Part shown: positions 47,331-59,387 of the stretch, piece by piece | Layout: each line of letters begins with the position of its first letter | Numbering within the stretch: the first letter of the stretch is position 1 | Assembly (NCBI GenBank): GCA_027257055.1 | Contig: JAPVLO010000968.1 | Span: 496,001 to 560,000 of the forward strand | From: Cephalopachus bancanus | Lineage: Eukaryota; Chordata; Mammalia; Primates; Tarsiidae | Reading direction: 5' to 3' | Length of the DNA stretch: 64,000 nt | Position numbers and translations under genes: made by a program | Notes under the pieces: model-generated | Database searches by the model: none | What the model was told of the DNA's origin: nothing | Seen by the model: the letters and a program-made list of their open reading frames with translations, nothing else

Positions 47331-49795
47331 TATTTAAATCAGTCAGCTATTATTGTTTTCATCTTTGTTCATCTAGTCTGAAACACAGAACCCCGTACAC
47401 AGTAAAAATCTAAACATGCTTATTAATTAAGTCCAGGGGCCATGTTATCTTCTGGATTGTTGATAGATTTTAATGGATTTATCCCCATCATCAATTTCCT
47501 TACAGTTAGTCAGGAACTGATACTTAGTCTTATTGTTTCCCCCTACCATTTGTCATACATTGCCTTTCCAAACTCAATTTCTACCCTTGAATTATTTGAC
47601 AGAATTTTCAAATATATGAGTTCTGAGAATTTAAACTGTTGTTAGCATGAAAATGTGTTTTGTTAGGAGAGCCTCTGCTTTCTGCTAAGATTTTAAATTG
47701 CCAAGTTTTCATTTATGGGATTGTGATGATCTACCTCCTAAAAAGCTGGTCTTTTTTTCTCAGGCCAAATTCCCCACCACTAGTCTCTTTTCAGAGCATC
47801 CATCTCTAATCCTAGCATGCTCTGTTGTCTTGTTTCCCTTGTTGATGAAAACATATCATTTTTCAATATTGCCTTTAAGCTGAAAAATTCAAAGGTGCAC
47901 ATAGGATCAGGAGTCAAGAGGATGTGTTCCATATGCTGTCTTCTTTGGGGTTTATTGATGCTGAAGGGGAAGCCCAGCGTGTTTTCTGTTTGCTAAATTA
48001 AAAGGGAAGTGACTGGGGAGTCTTTAGAAAGGAATGAAGTTATCATTTCGTAGGCATATGCTGTTCACACAGAGATGTTACATTTTCAAGTTATCAGTTT
48101 TAGCATTGTGTTTGAATAAAACGGAGCTATTGAGACGGCCTTAATCTTGTCAGAATAAGTATGACTTTGCTATCTGAGCTGTCCATCCAAAAAAAGACAA
48201 GACGCCTAGGAAACCTAAATGAATCAATAGTGAGTACCCTCCAATACCATTTCTTATGTTTTTAAGTCTTCTCCTTTTTATCAGTCAGTGGCTGCTATTA
48301 TGTGTGGAAACCTTTTTCTTTATATCCACAAGCCATGTGAGAAGACAGCGTCTTCTGTCAATTGGTGGATAGGAGGTTTGCATCAAGCATCAGAAGAATG
48401 ATACCGGAGAATTAGGTTTTTAAAAATGTTAACAGTGACCATCAGGTAAACAAGAAAGCATCCACCCGACCCTCCCAGAACCACAGCCCAGAATAGCGGA
48501 TTCATGAACCTATGAGCCAAGGAGAAAATAATGTCACCGGAAGTTCTCTTGACTGGCCTCTGCTTACCACGAAAATGCAATTCTTTCTCTCTCAAACATG
48601 GGTGACTCACTGTGTCTGCCCACTCCCGGGTTCTAGGCCACTGGTGGCCCTCTTTCTCACCTCTTTCCTCAGATATTGAGTGAGGTGCCTACCTGGACTC
48701 AGTTGTGTTAAGTTTCAAAAGTTTCAATGCTATTGCACTCGTACTGTATTCAGTAATTTAAAATAATAGGAACCAATGAGTTACGATTTTTTTGGAAAGA
48801 GGTTATTGTTTCTTTGAAAAATAAGTTGAACAATTTGAAAATCATTAATAAAGATGAGTTAAAAAAAGAAAATTGCTTTTGAATTAGATGCAAGCCCACT
48901 TTAGAAGCTTTTTTTTAAAAATTAGAAGGATGTCATGCTTTGATTCCTTTGCCGAGTGTCTTCGGCCTCTTGCTTTACTTTGAAAAAGTCAAAGTTGCAA
49001 ATCTTACATGATGTGTTATAGTCATGTTTTGTTCTAGAAAGAAGATAGAGTACGCTCACCTGTGTATCTGTGTGTTCCAAGGAACATCTTGACTCTGAAT
49101 AAAAAGATTGGAGAGTGAATGTACATCTACACACTTTGAGTTAAAACAAAGTGTTAAGATGGATGTATATGCATATTTGAAGGTCTACTTCACCCTCCTT
49201 CAGCAAATAATTGACTGTTGGAGGTAGGTCACACAACAGAGGTTTGATCACCAACCTCACGAGACTGAGAATATAAACGTGGCGAAGAGGGAGGTGAGTG
49301 TCCAGGATCGAGCAGTTTCCCTTCCCGAAGCCCTCATCTCCTTTTCTCTAAAACGAAAGTGTTGGGCCTGATAAACCTTGCATTCTTTCAAATTCTCACA
49401 TTTTATATTTCTTCATTTCAAATTGGCAAAAGTTACAACCTTTCCTATCGTGTTACCCGTTAGATGGCCCTGCTGTCCCCCATTTTTCCATCAACTAAAG
49501 TTTTTTGAACACTGTACTGTCCCTAGAATTTTTATTTGAGTTCATCTTGGTCTCTTGTTAATCACTCGCGAGAACCTTGACTGGAGGAGAAATCCAGGCT
49601 GGGTTCAGTTTGGCTTACGTTCGTTTCAGAGCACCTTCCTCCCATACTTAAGATCTTCAAGAGGTCACCCTTGGTACAGGACGTCCTCCATGCTCTAAGC
49701 ATGCATCTAAGGTTACACACGAACCGCCTTCCGGCCTGACCCTGTTTACTTTTGTCACTGAAGTGACTTGATTCCCACTCAACCAAATGGGGTAT
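47331..49795. other. No recognised feature
   Basis: About 2.5 kb of AT-rich, apparently unique sequence with no repeat or exon I recognise. Confidence 0.4.
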
Positions 49796-49799
49796 TTCA

Positions 49800-50100
49800 T
49801 GCCTGTAAAGCTTTGCCCATACTGCTTTCTCTGTCTAGAATGTTCTTCATCTCTGTTTTTCCTTGGTAACTCCTTTATGTCCTTAAATACTCAATTAGTC
49901 ACACTTTAGGAAGTCTTGTCTGATTAGCACCAGCCAACGGAGGCACATCTGTGTCCTCCCTAGAGATCTGAGTTTACCACCAACATGTTAGTATTCCACT
50001 GACCTGACATCTTCTGGAAGAAAAAGACTGCATCTTATTTCTGAATGCCCTAGTACCTGCACGTCTTTCAGCATGAAGAAATAGTCTTAAAATGTTTGGT
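49800..50100 (+). repeat. L2 LINE 3' fragment, sense
   Basis: 'tttgcccatactgctttctctgtctagaatgttcttc', 'ggaagtcttgtctga' and 'aaaaagactgcatcttatttctgaatgccctagtacctgc' match the terminal part of L2. Confidence 0.65.
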
Positions 50101-50139
50101 CAAATGCCTGGTAGTAACCATGGATCTTATAGCCAGATC

Positions 50140-50290
50140 TGAAAGGACATACCTAGTCTGCCTTCGCTTAAAGCCTTCATTTTACACAGAAAGAAACTGA
50201 GCCCCAGAGAAGTTCATGACTATACCCAACCTCTGTTACTAGCACCAGAAGCTACAATTTGCCCCGCTGTGGCTTGGCCTAAGCCTCCCT
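50140..50290 (-). repeat. MIR SINE, antisense
   Basis: 'cattttacacagaaagaaactgagccccagagaag' is the antisense MIR core. Confidence 0.6.
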
Positions 50291-51811
50291 CCCTGGAATC
50301 CTCAAACTCAAGAACATCAGGTGCAAACGTTCACAGGATCATGTATTTATTGAACAAGAGATAAAAATCGGCATCATGCCAGAGGGTATAGGAATGTTTC
50401 CACCCCAGCTCGAATTCCAAAAATGCATATAGGCTAAGGCCTAGTCAGTCAGCTCCACTTATCAAGTAAGCATTCTTCTGTCTATGCCTCCCAACAGCCA
50501 TCGCAAGTGATTATGGAGGGATATTTCTTGACATTTCTCTTCATGGTCTCATCCCATGATCACCTTCTCTTCTTATGGAGGCTCGGATCCTTGGTCTATA
50601 TAGCCAATTAGCACTTCCATGTCTTCATCTGGATTAAAATTCTGCTAATATTGATGACTAAGTAACTTCAATCTTACTTCAAGCTCAGAATTCTCGCTCT
50701 AGCCTACTATACCCCAATTCTAAATGGAAGGATGTAAATAACGTGTTTTAGTGGAAGGGAATGAAGGGTGTCATGAAGCATAGAATTTTAATTAATCACT
50801 TAAAAGGAATGAATTAATTTAATTAATTTAAGTGGAATTAATCATTAAAAAGGGAGTGCTCAAAAATAATTCAGGGGGGCAAAGGATGATGGGAAAGGCA
50901 GTTTAAAAAACTCAGTCCTTAAAGGTTTATGCCATTTAAGCTTGTTATCCATAAAAGTTAGAGATAATTTATTTTCCAAGCTAAGACATTTTGTAGGGTG
51001 TAAAAGAGGTCTATCAATAAAAGCACATGCATAAGCCAGGATTTCCCGGCAACATCAGGACATATGGTTTTCCCAGATAAAGTTCACCTCTGTTCATCTG
51101 CAGTCTCATTGCTTCAAGGATGTTCACTAGACAGACCAAGCTTAGCAGTTGGGCTGAAGTTCTCAGATGACCTTCTCATCTGGTTTTCTACCTCTTCCCG
51201 TCCCAGTCTGGTCCTGATGCTCCATTTTGACCCAAACCCCACTCGCCTAGCCTCCCATTTGTCTCACTTTCCCATTGGAAAGACCCTGACTTTCTCATTG
51301 TAGATTTCCACTTGGGTGCTCTGACTTGATTCTTCAATTTGTTTTGGGGCTTCTGCCCCCAGTGCTTTTCAAACTATTTTTGGTGGCATCCTAGGTTTCA
51401 GGGATTCAATACATGTTTGATAATTCTTTCAGTTTTTGAAAATATGTTGCCAAATCACAATTATTTTGACTGACACAAGGTTGGAAAAAGGCTGGTTAGA
51501 GATGGCTCTCTGCTGTCTTCAATTAAAGTAGCTCCTCACTGTTTCCTGAGTGGGACTTCCCAGCAGGGCATTGTAAGCACCCATTTCCAATGCTGCCAGC
51601 CTGTACCTGGGGCCCTGGGTGTAGGCAGGGAGCCTGGCTCTGGGCCCTGTGGTGCTGGGTTAGCAGGTGAGGCTGGTGGCTATGCCCTGGGCCCTGCACT
51701 GGAGTAGGTGTGAGGCTGATGGTCTGCCATGCCTTGGGCCCTATTCTCTGCTTTGGGGAGTTAACTCTGTTTTCCTCTGTTTCAGTGCTTTGTTGGTCAT
51801 TAAATTCCCTT
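50291..51811. other. No recognised feature
   Basis: Apparently unique sequence. An imperfect AT-rich palindrome lies at 50786-50850. Confidence 0.4.
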
Positions 51812-51827
51812 GAAAATCATGACTCCA

Positions 51828-52959
51828 TTATACCAATGTTCTTTTACCAATACCAGACTGTTTTGATTATTGTAGCTTTAAATTGAGTTTAAAGTCTGGG
51901 AGTGTGACACCTCCTGCCTTTTTTTTTGCTGAGGATGGTTTTGGTGATTCGTGGTTGTTTATGTTTCTGTATGAATTCCTGTATTGTCATTTCCAGGTCT
52001 AAGAAGGATGCTGCTGGCAATTTAGTGGGTATCGTGTTAAATTTGTAGACTGCCTTGGGTAGGATGGACATCTTAACAATGTTGATTCTTCCAATCCATG
52101 AACGTGCAATATTTTTCCATTTGTCTGTGTCATCTTTGATTTCTTTGAGCAGTGTTTTGTAGTTTTCATTTTACAGGTCTTTCACATCTCTGGTTAGGAA
52201 GATGCCAAGGTATTTGATTTTTTTTCTGGCTATTGTGAATGAGATTGTGCTTTTTATTTGGGTTTCTGTTTGTTGTTGGTGTATAGAAATGTGACTGTCT
52301 TTTGCACATTGATTTTATACCCTAAGACTTTGCCAAAGTCCTTTATCAGTGCAATGAGGTTTTTGATCGATTCTCTTGGGTTTTCAAGGTATAGAATCAT
52401 GTCATCTGTAAAGAGGGATAACAACTTCCTCTTTTCCCATTTGGATTCCCCTGATTTTCTTCTCTTGTCTGATTGCTCTAGCTAGGACTTCCAACACTAT
52501 GTTGAACAGAAGGGGTGAGAATGGGCAGCCTTGTCTTGTTCTGGTTTTCAGGGGAAATGGTTCCAATTTCTGTCTGGTTGGCAGTATGATGGCTGTGGGT
52601 TTCTTGTAGATGGCTCTTGCTATTTTGAGGTATGTTCCATCTATGCCTAGATGTTAGAAGGTTTTTAATCAAGAAAGGGTTTTTGTCAAGAAAGGATTTT
52701 ATCAAAAGCTTTTTCTGCGTCTAATGATAAAATCATGTGGTTTTTGTTTTTACATCTGTTGATGTATTTAATTTCATTTATGGTCTTATGAATGTTGAAC
52801 CACCCCTGCATCTCAGGGTTGAAGTCTACTTGGTTGTGGTGGATGATTCTTGAGATGTGTTGTTGAATCCAATTTACTAGGTCTTGTTGAGAATTTTAGC
52901 ATCAATGTTCATCAAAGATATTGGCCTGTAGTTCTCTTTCTTTGTTGGATCTTTACCTG
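51828..52959 (-). pseudogene. Inverted L1 ORF2 segment (reverse-transcriptase region)
   Basis: Read on the minus strand, this stretch runs from the RT palm region to the segment downstream of it (frame at 52071-51889: [20 protein letters not shown]). It aligns with 4826-5957 of the large L1. Stops and frameshifts prevent any product. Confidence 0.85.
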
Positions 52960-53084
52960 CTCAACCAACTCATCTTCGACAAAGCTTCCACCAACAACTA
53001 CTGGGGAGAGGAGAACCTATTCAGTAATGGTGCTGGGAAAACTGGCTGACCATGTGCAGAAGATTAAAACAAGACCCCCTTTCT

Positions 53085-53172
53085 TTCTTCTTTCTTTCTT
53101 TCTTTTTTTTGAGTTGGAGTCTCACTCTGTCGCCCAGACTGGAGTGCAGTGGCTGCTCCCGGCCACCGCAGC
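53085..53172 (-). mobile_element. Truncated Alu fragment, antisense, inside the L1
   Basis: A TTTC-rich tail followed by GAGTTGGAGTCTCACTCTGT and about 70 bp of Alu right arm ends abruptly at 'gccaccgcagccc', after which L1 sequence resumes. It is a 5'-truncated Alu that landed in the L1 after the L1 inserted. Confidence 0.85.
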
Positions 53173-54394
53173 CCTTTTCTATCACCATACAAAAAAAATC
53201 AACTCTAAATGGGTCAAAGACCTAAATGGAAAACTTCAAACTATAAGAACCTTAGAAAATGCAGGAGATATCCTTATGGAAATTGAAACTGATAACCAAT
53301 CCTGATTACAATCCTAAGCTCCCATGCCATAAGAGATAGGATAGACAAATGGGACCTCATCAAACTAACAAGCTTCTGCAAAGCCAAAGAAACCATCAAG
53401 AGAGTGGGGAGATAGCCCACAGACTGGGAAAAAATTTATGCCAACTGCATGTCTGACAAAAGCCTAACATCTGGGATCTACATGGAACTCAAATGTGCTG
53501 AAAAGAAAAAAAACAAAAAACAAACAAAAAAACCCAACCTTATTACAAAATGGGCAAAAGATATGAATAGACAATTCTCAAAAGAATATGTATGAGCAGC
53601 CAACAGATACTTGAAAAAAATGTTCAGCCTCACTAGTCATCAAGAAATGGAAATTAAAGCTGCACTGAGATACCACCTAATCCCAGTCAGGATGGCCATC
53701 ACAAATAACTCAGAAAACAATAGACACCAGAGAGGATGTGGCAAAAAGGGAACACTTCTACACTGTTGGTGGCAGTGTAAACTAGTACAGTCTCTGTGGA
53801 AAACAGTGTGGTGATTTCTAAAAGATCTAAAAATTGACCTTCCATTTGACCCCACAATCCCCCTACTGGGAATATACCCGGAATAACTCAAATCACTCTA
53901 TAAAAAAGATACCTGCACACGTATGTTTATCGCAGCATTGTTCACAGTAGCAAGAACATGGGACCAACCATGCTGTGCATCAAAAGGGGACTGGATAAAA
54001 GAAATGTGGTATATATACACAATGGAATACTATGCAGCCGTAAAGAATCATGAACTTCACCGCAACCTCGATGGACTATAATACTGAGCTATGTATCACA
54101 GAAACAAAGAACTGAGTATCACATGTTCTCACTCATAAGTGGACCTTGAACAATTATCATAATACTGTAAGAGAATGATTGGCAGTAGAGGGAAACTGCC
54201 AGGAGGGGAGCGGGGAAGTGGGATTGGCAGTAACGGGAATCTGCCTGGGGAAGGGGGGCACACCTCATCCACAAGGGGACCTGTATAATGAACATTTGTA
54301 TACCTAACCCTGAATTGTGCCCCACATCTTTAAAACAAAAACAAAAAAAGAAAAGAAAAGAGAAAATCATGATTCCAGCTTGTAGCTCAGTAAC

Positions 54395-54990
54395 TGACTT
54401 ATGTTTGCTTCAGCTCCCAGGCTACCATATCTGTGTTTGTGGTCGGCAGCTTCTGAAACGACTGCCCAAAATCCTTGTTTCTGGTATTTACAGTCTTGTG
54501 ATTTCTCTCCCTTTGAGTGTGAGTTGGATCCAGCAACTTACTTCTAACAAATAGAATGCTACAGCAAAGGCGATAGATGTTATTTCTGAGATTAAGTCAC
54601 AACAGGCCATTACTTCAGTCTTGCCAGCACCCTCTTTTTCTGACCCTTGCTCTGATGCAGCAGGCTCCTGTGTTGTGAGGCACCTTGTGAGGCAATCCTC
54701 ATGTCAAGGAACCATGATAACCCTCGGATCAACAATCCATGAAGAGCTGAGTTCATTGGTCCAGTTCTGAGTCTTGCCAACAGCAATATGAGTGAGTTTG
54801 GAATTGAACCTGTCCCCAGCTAAGTCTTGAGATGACTTCAGCCTTGTGAGAAACCCAGGGCCAGAGGGTCTCTCTAAGCTGTTCCCATATTCTTGACTTA
54901 AAGAAACCATGAAATAATAAGTGCTGTTGTTTTAAGTCACTAAGTTTCGGGGAAATTTGTTATACAGCAACAGATGATTTATTACTTAAT
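54395..54990 (+). mobile_element. MLT1-like MaLR LTR, sense
   Basis: The 3' end 'ctgttgttttaagtcactaagtttcggggaaatttgttatacagcaacag' is the conserved end of MLT1-type LTRs. Upstream blocks such as 'tgagttggatccagcaacttacttctaacaaatagaat' fit an MLT1-like body. It is an old solo LTR. Confidence 0.7.
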
Positions 54991-55844
54991 GTGGTGTCTC
55001 ACCCAGAAGGTCAGTTTCAACTTCGACTTTGCTCCCTTTTTATTTTGGCCTGGGGGAAATGGACAAGTCATCAACATCACACAGACTTAAGGGAACCAAG
55101 ACTATAACTTTGTCTTTTTAATCCTAGGTCCAGGTCTGGTTCTTTATCCTGTTGTTTACATGCAGAACTTTGAAATCTCTATCAAACCCTTGTTCCATTA
55201 TTTTAACTATTCAAAATTACTACTTGGAAAAGAGAAAATAAAACTTTCCCCTCTTGCAATGTACTGTCTGTCTTCAAGTCAGACAACAACTCAAAATTTC
55301 TAATTTCGTTAGTAAAATGCTAGTGATACTATGTTCATTTAAGAACTTAAGCACTTTCTCGCAATCAGCAGCACAAGGTACTTGCAAGGAAGAACTTCAA
55401 TCTGAATTTGTCAGTTATACATTGCTCATGAAAAGTCCTGCTGAGAAAATTGGTATTCCAGTTTCAGAGACGTCAAATCCTTCATTTTTATCAGATTCTT
55501 TAGGCTTTATCGTGGCATCAAAGCACACCCTGAGCCAGCCACCTATTGAAATGTATCACTCTGATTCTCTGTAGAAGTGACTTGACAAAACTACAGTTTA
55601 AGTTTCTTCCTTAAGTTTGACGCAGAGGATGGTCATAAATAGAACATCTATGAGCTTTTGTAAAATCATTGTCAATGACAAGTTTAGTTTGTTATTGATC
55701 ACTGTTCTCTCATTATAATAAATTCTTACTTCAAAGCTAGGAAATAGGTATATTTTTCTGGCAAACTGGGTGTATATTCTTTTAATAAACACTAAGAAAC
55801 ATGTAACATATATGTCGATATCTAATATTGGCATAACTTTTTAT
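54991..55844. other. No recognised feature
   Basis: Apparently unique AT-rich sequence. The 106-codon frame at 55254-55574 has no recognisable domain. Confidence 0.4.
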
Positions 55845-55975
55845 TTTAAAATTTACACCTTGTAATTGTGCATATTTGTGGGGTACACTTTTATCTTTTG
55901 ATACCTATATATGTTATATAATGATCAAATCAGGGTAGATAGTATATTCACCATATTAACTTTTCCATTTTGCCT
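55845..55975 (-). repeat. L1M-like 3' fragment, antisense
   Basis: 'ttgtaattgtgcatatttgtggggtacact' and 'atgatcaaatcagggtagatagtatattcacc' are the antisense 3' end of an older mammalian L1. Confidence 0.7.
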
Positions 55976-56399
55976 CGGCTGCCAGGAAACAAAGCCATTC
56001 TATGATCAATTATGGTGACTAACTTCAGCCTAAGTTTGCTACTGCACCTTTTTTTAGGGTTTCACATTTTATTCTGTGAAGCTTAATTAATTTGCCTTTG
56101 ATTTTTTTTTTTGGCTTGGTTTTATATTGTTTTGGTGCCTCTATTTTTCAAACTATCAAATTTTAGGAAACAGGTGGTGAAATGCTGCCTCTTTAACATT
56201 TGAAAAAAGGTTTTTTATTAAATTAATGGGGAATATTAATTTCATTTTGTTTTTCACTTGCATAGTAAAAACCCAGTCACAGAGGACTGGAACATTTCCT
56301 TTTATCATTTTGTAATGCAATCGGTAGGCATGCTTTATTTGTTTTCATTCATGCTGTTGAGTCAAGTCTTGCAGCTGAAATTCAGGCATGAAGTCCTAG
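55976..56399. other. No recognised feature
   Basis: AT-rich sequence with short T-runs. Nothing recognised. Confidence 0.4.
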
Positions 56400-57126
56400 T
56401 TCTGCCTGACGGCACTGGAGCAGGAGGTGAGCCCTGCCAGGTATGGCAGCTGGAGTCCGCCTTCTGCACGGGGCATGGTGGGAGTGGCCACTTCTGGAGA
56501 AAAGCCTGATGAAGCTGACTTCTCCAATTTTTTTTAAAGAAAAGTTTATTTAAAAGTAAATTAGAGAAAGAGAAGGAAGAGAGAAAGTTCACCTCCCTAA
56601 GGTGGGGGAAGGGGGCCAAAGCCAGGAAGTATGGCGACCACCATAGCTCAAAGAGCACATGGCCACACCAGAGTCTAGCAAGGAAATGGCTGTTGGTTGC
56701 TTGTGGTTGAATCCTTTTAACCATTCCCCTTGATGGGGGAAGATCATTAAGGTGACTGGGTGGTGGTCCAGTCATTCATGGTTTAGCTTAATAATCTCTA
56801 GTAAACTTTTAGGTTCCTTGTCAAGGCCGAAGACCAAAGATCACCCTTTGGCTGGCCGAAGTCATAAAACTGATAATATGACCACTTTTGGTCAAGGAGT
56901 TTGTAAATTACAAACGGCTGAGTTTGTGAGTTGCAAATGTTTAACAAATCTGCTGCAGGAACCCCCCATCCGGGACTTTCCAATTTTGAGTTCTCCTAAG
57001 TGGGGTCTGAATGACGTTTTCGGCAGGGAGCTCCATTCTGTGGTGGGCTTTGTTCCTGTTTGGAACTCCTCAGTCTGTTTCTCTGGTCCTCTCTGGAATT
57101 TTGTGAGCTGCCCAGTATCCTTTAAC
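56400..57126 (-). mobile_element. Possible LTR of an endogenous retrovirus, antisense
   Basis: On the minus strand the block starts TGTTAAAGGATACTGGGCAG (from 57126), has a pyrimidine-rich stretch and then AAATAAACTTTTC (about 56540-56552) as a polyadenylation signal. This is followed by about 140 bp that could be U5. The TG start and layout suit an LTR. The other terminus and a target duplication could not be identified, so the call is tentative. Confidence 0.5.
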
Positions 57127-59210
57127 AAATGCTTCCTATCCACTTAGAACTGTCACAACAGATTTTATTGCATGCAACTAGAAACGTGACCGACACAGGC
57201 TTCCAAACACACATGCCTTCAGGGATTAGTCCCATGAAAAAAGACTGATGTGGGTCAGTACAAGCATCAGGACACAATGAATAATGTGGGTCACTACACA
57301 AGTCAGGGCTAGGGAGACTCAGGGGCATTCCAGGAATCCCTCCTGCTGGCATTCCATCTCGACTTTCCCAAACATCCTCTTCATCAAAACTAACTTGGTT
57401 GCATCTACTCTCTAATAGGACTACTCGTTTGTGATCTTTGACACTTAGATTTATTTAGTGAAGCTGAGTTGTTTAAAAAAAAGGATTGGCTGAATTTAGA
57501 GAATTTCTTGCTTGCCTTTTTTGCAGTTTGCATTTTCCACTATACATGTGGCCCTCTTAGCAACATTCCCTGTGGCTCTGCATACCCTGGAGTTCCCAAG
57601 AGATTCACTTGTGCTGACTTGCTGCCAATCATGGTCTCAGGTGATGAGAAAAGAGTACTCCCGGATGCCACTGGCCAGTGCAGCAATACTCTTTTCCAGC
57701 AAAATTCTCATCCCCGAATCACAGAGAATGGTCTCCCAGGAAAATCCTGCGTTTTAAGTGTCTCTTAATGTCCCAAACAGTCTTTTCAAAGCAGCTAGAA
57801 AACCGGAAACCTAGCAAACACTTCCAGCCCCAGGATCCAGCAGAAACGGGGATTCTATTGCAAGGGACATGCCTGGAAATTGCACGGGAAACAGGGGTCA
57901 CGAGGACCTCTGTTGGCCCGTTTCCAGAGTGGCAGGTGTCTGGGATAATGTTCTGGGAAAACTCATTCTTTCCCCCAAGATCTACTTCATTCTTTCCCCC
58001 AAGAGCTGGTTCACTTTTGTCCTTTAAAGAGTGAGATTCAGTAGCTAATTCTCCGTGTTTTATCCAGAGTCTCATCGCGCTCTAAGCCAACGCTTTATTT
58101 GTAGTTTGGAAATTGTATTTGGATCGCATTCTGTTTTGTGATTCATATATGCGTTGCCTCATTCCTTCTCTTTGGAACGCCACAGCTACGAGCCTCATTA
58201 CCTCTAATAGACCTTTTAGCTTTCTCAGGGTTATGTGGTTTCAAGAATTACAAACGCATCCATGTCACTCTCATTTAAACACAATGTTGTTATTACGGCA
58301 TCTATTTTGTAAACGACCCTTCTGCTTCCTTTTCTCTTTACTGGGTGTATGAGAGGTGGAAGATAGCATTTCAATCCACATCGGAGCTAAAAAGTCTGGA
58401 TAATTGCACTTGACAAACGTTGAAACCTCAGCCCCCACATACTGGCAACACTTGCCTTCCTCACACCAACAATAACGGAAATGTCAGCGTGCTAAAGAAG
58501 GGTTTCTACCACGATGCTTGAACAGGATCCAAATAGTCATCGTGAGGCACAAGCCAGTCAGAGTTCTTAGTATGGCTTTACCCTTCAGTTGAAGTCAGGC
58601 CTCCATTTTTTTCAGGGTCACAAAGATGTATTTGTTCCAGACACAAATACTGGGATCTTGGAGAAAAGGTGAAAACAAACAGTGGACAAGTGTGAAAATA
58701 GAATGAAATCGTAATGGTTGTGTGTCTGAGAAACCCATGTGTTTGATTCTTAAAGCTCCCATAGACGCAAGGGAGAGATGGTCATTTGGAGAGTCCTTTT
58801 TTGAACAGGGAAAGCGTTACGTGGGAGTTATGGAACTGGGAGAAAGCTCAACCCCTTTGATTTACAGGCGAGGCATTGTGGTTTGGAAAAAGGCAGTGGC
58901 TTGCCTAAGTAGGGTGTGGGGTTGAGGAAGGGGGAAGTGGATGAAGCCACAGACTCTCTCTCGGAGCAGAGCTTCTCCGATCTTCTTGGAAGGGAGTGGC
59001 AAATAGGGAACAGTAAGTGCCCTTAGTGGGAAACAAGAGTCACCAGTGGCAGAAACAGGGCAGGATAATATTTTTGGAAAGAGACCTCGATTCATCTCTC
59101 CCCCTTTCTTCATTCCGTCCCTTCTTTTTTCACTTTTGTATTTATCTCTTGAACTCTTTTTCCATGAAATCTAGGTGTGGTTTTGAATTCGAAGTAATTT
59201 TCGTCCTTCA
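57127..59210. other. No recognised feature; 24-bp local duplication
   Basis: About 2 kb of apparently unique sequence. CATTCTTTCCCCCAAGA occurs at 57964 and again at 57988, a 24-bp tandem period. Confidence 0.4.
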
Positions 59211-59215
59211 GAGCA

Positions 59216-59387
59216 CAGTCAGAAATATCTGGAGATGACTTCGGCTGTCAAAGCTGGGGAGATGACTGCTGGCATCTGGTGGGTAGTGACCAGGGATGCC
59301 GCCAAATGTCCTGCAAATAGAAGACTCTTGCCGCTGCCCTTAGCAAAGGATTTTTCCAGTCAGTAGTGCCAAGTTTGAAAAACCCTG
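59216..59387 (+). repeat. hAT-type MITE (MER20/MER5-like)
   Basis: 'cagaaatatctggagatgactt', 'gctggcatctggtgggtagtgaccagggatgccgccaaatgtcctgcaa' and the terminal 'agtttgaaaaaccctg' follow a common mammalian hAT MITE in order. Confidence 0.65.

Larger units (their letters stand above)
51812..54377 (+). mobile_element. L1 with 5' inversion (twin priming), sense 3' end
   Basis: The 3' part from about 52960 to 54361 is sense L1 (late ORF2, 3' UTR, A-rich tail). The 5' part, 51828-52959, is ORF2 reverse-transcriptase region in the opposite orientation. The two parts are adjacent in L1 order, with only about 55 bp missing at the switch. A target-site duplication, GAAAATCATGACTCCA (51812-51827) and GAAAATCATGATTCCA (54362-54377), bounds the whole unit, so it is one insertion. 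Confidence 0.93.
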
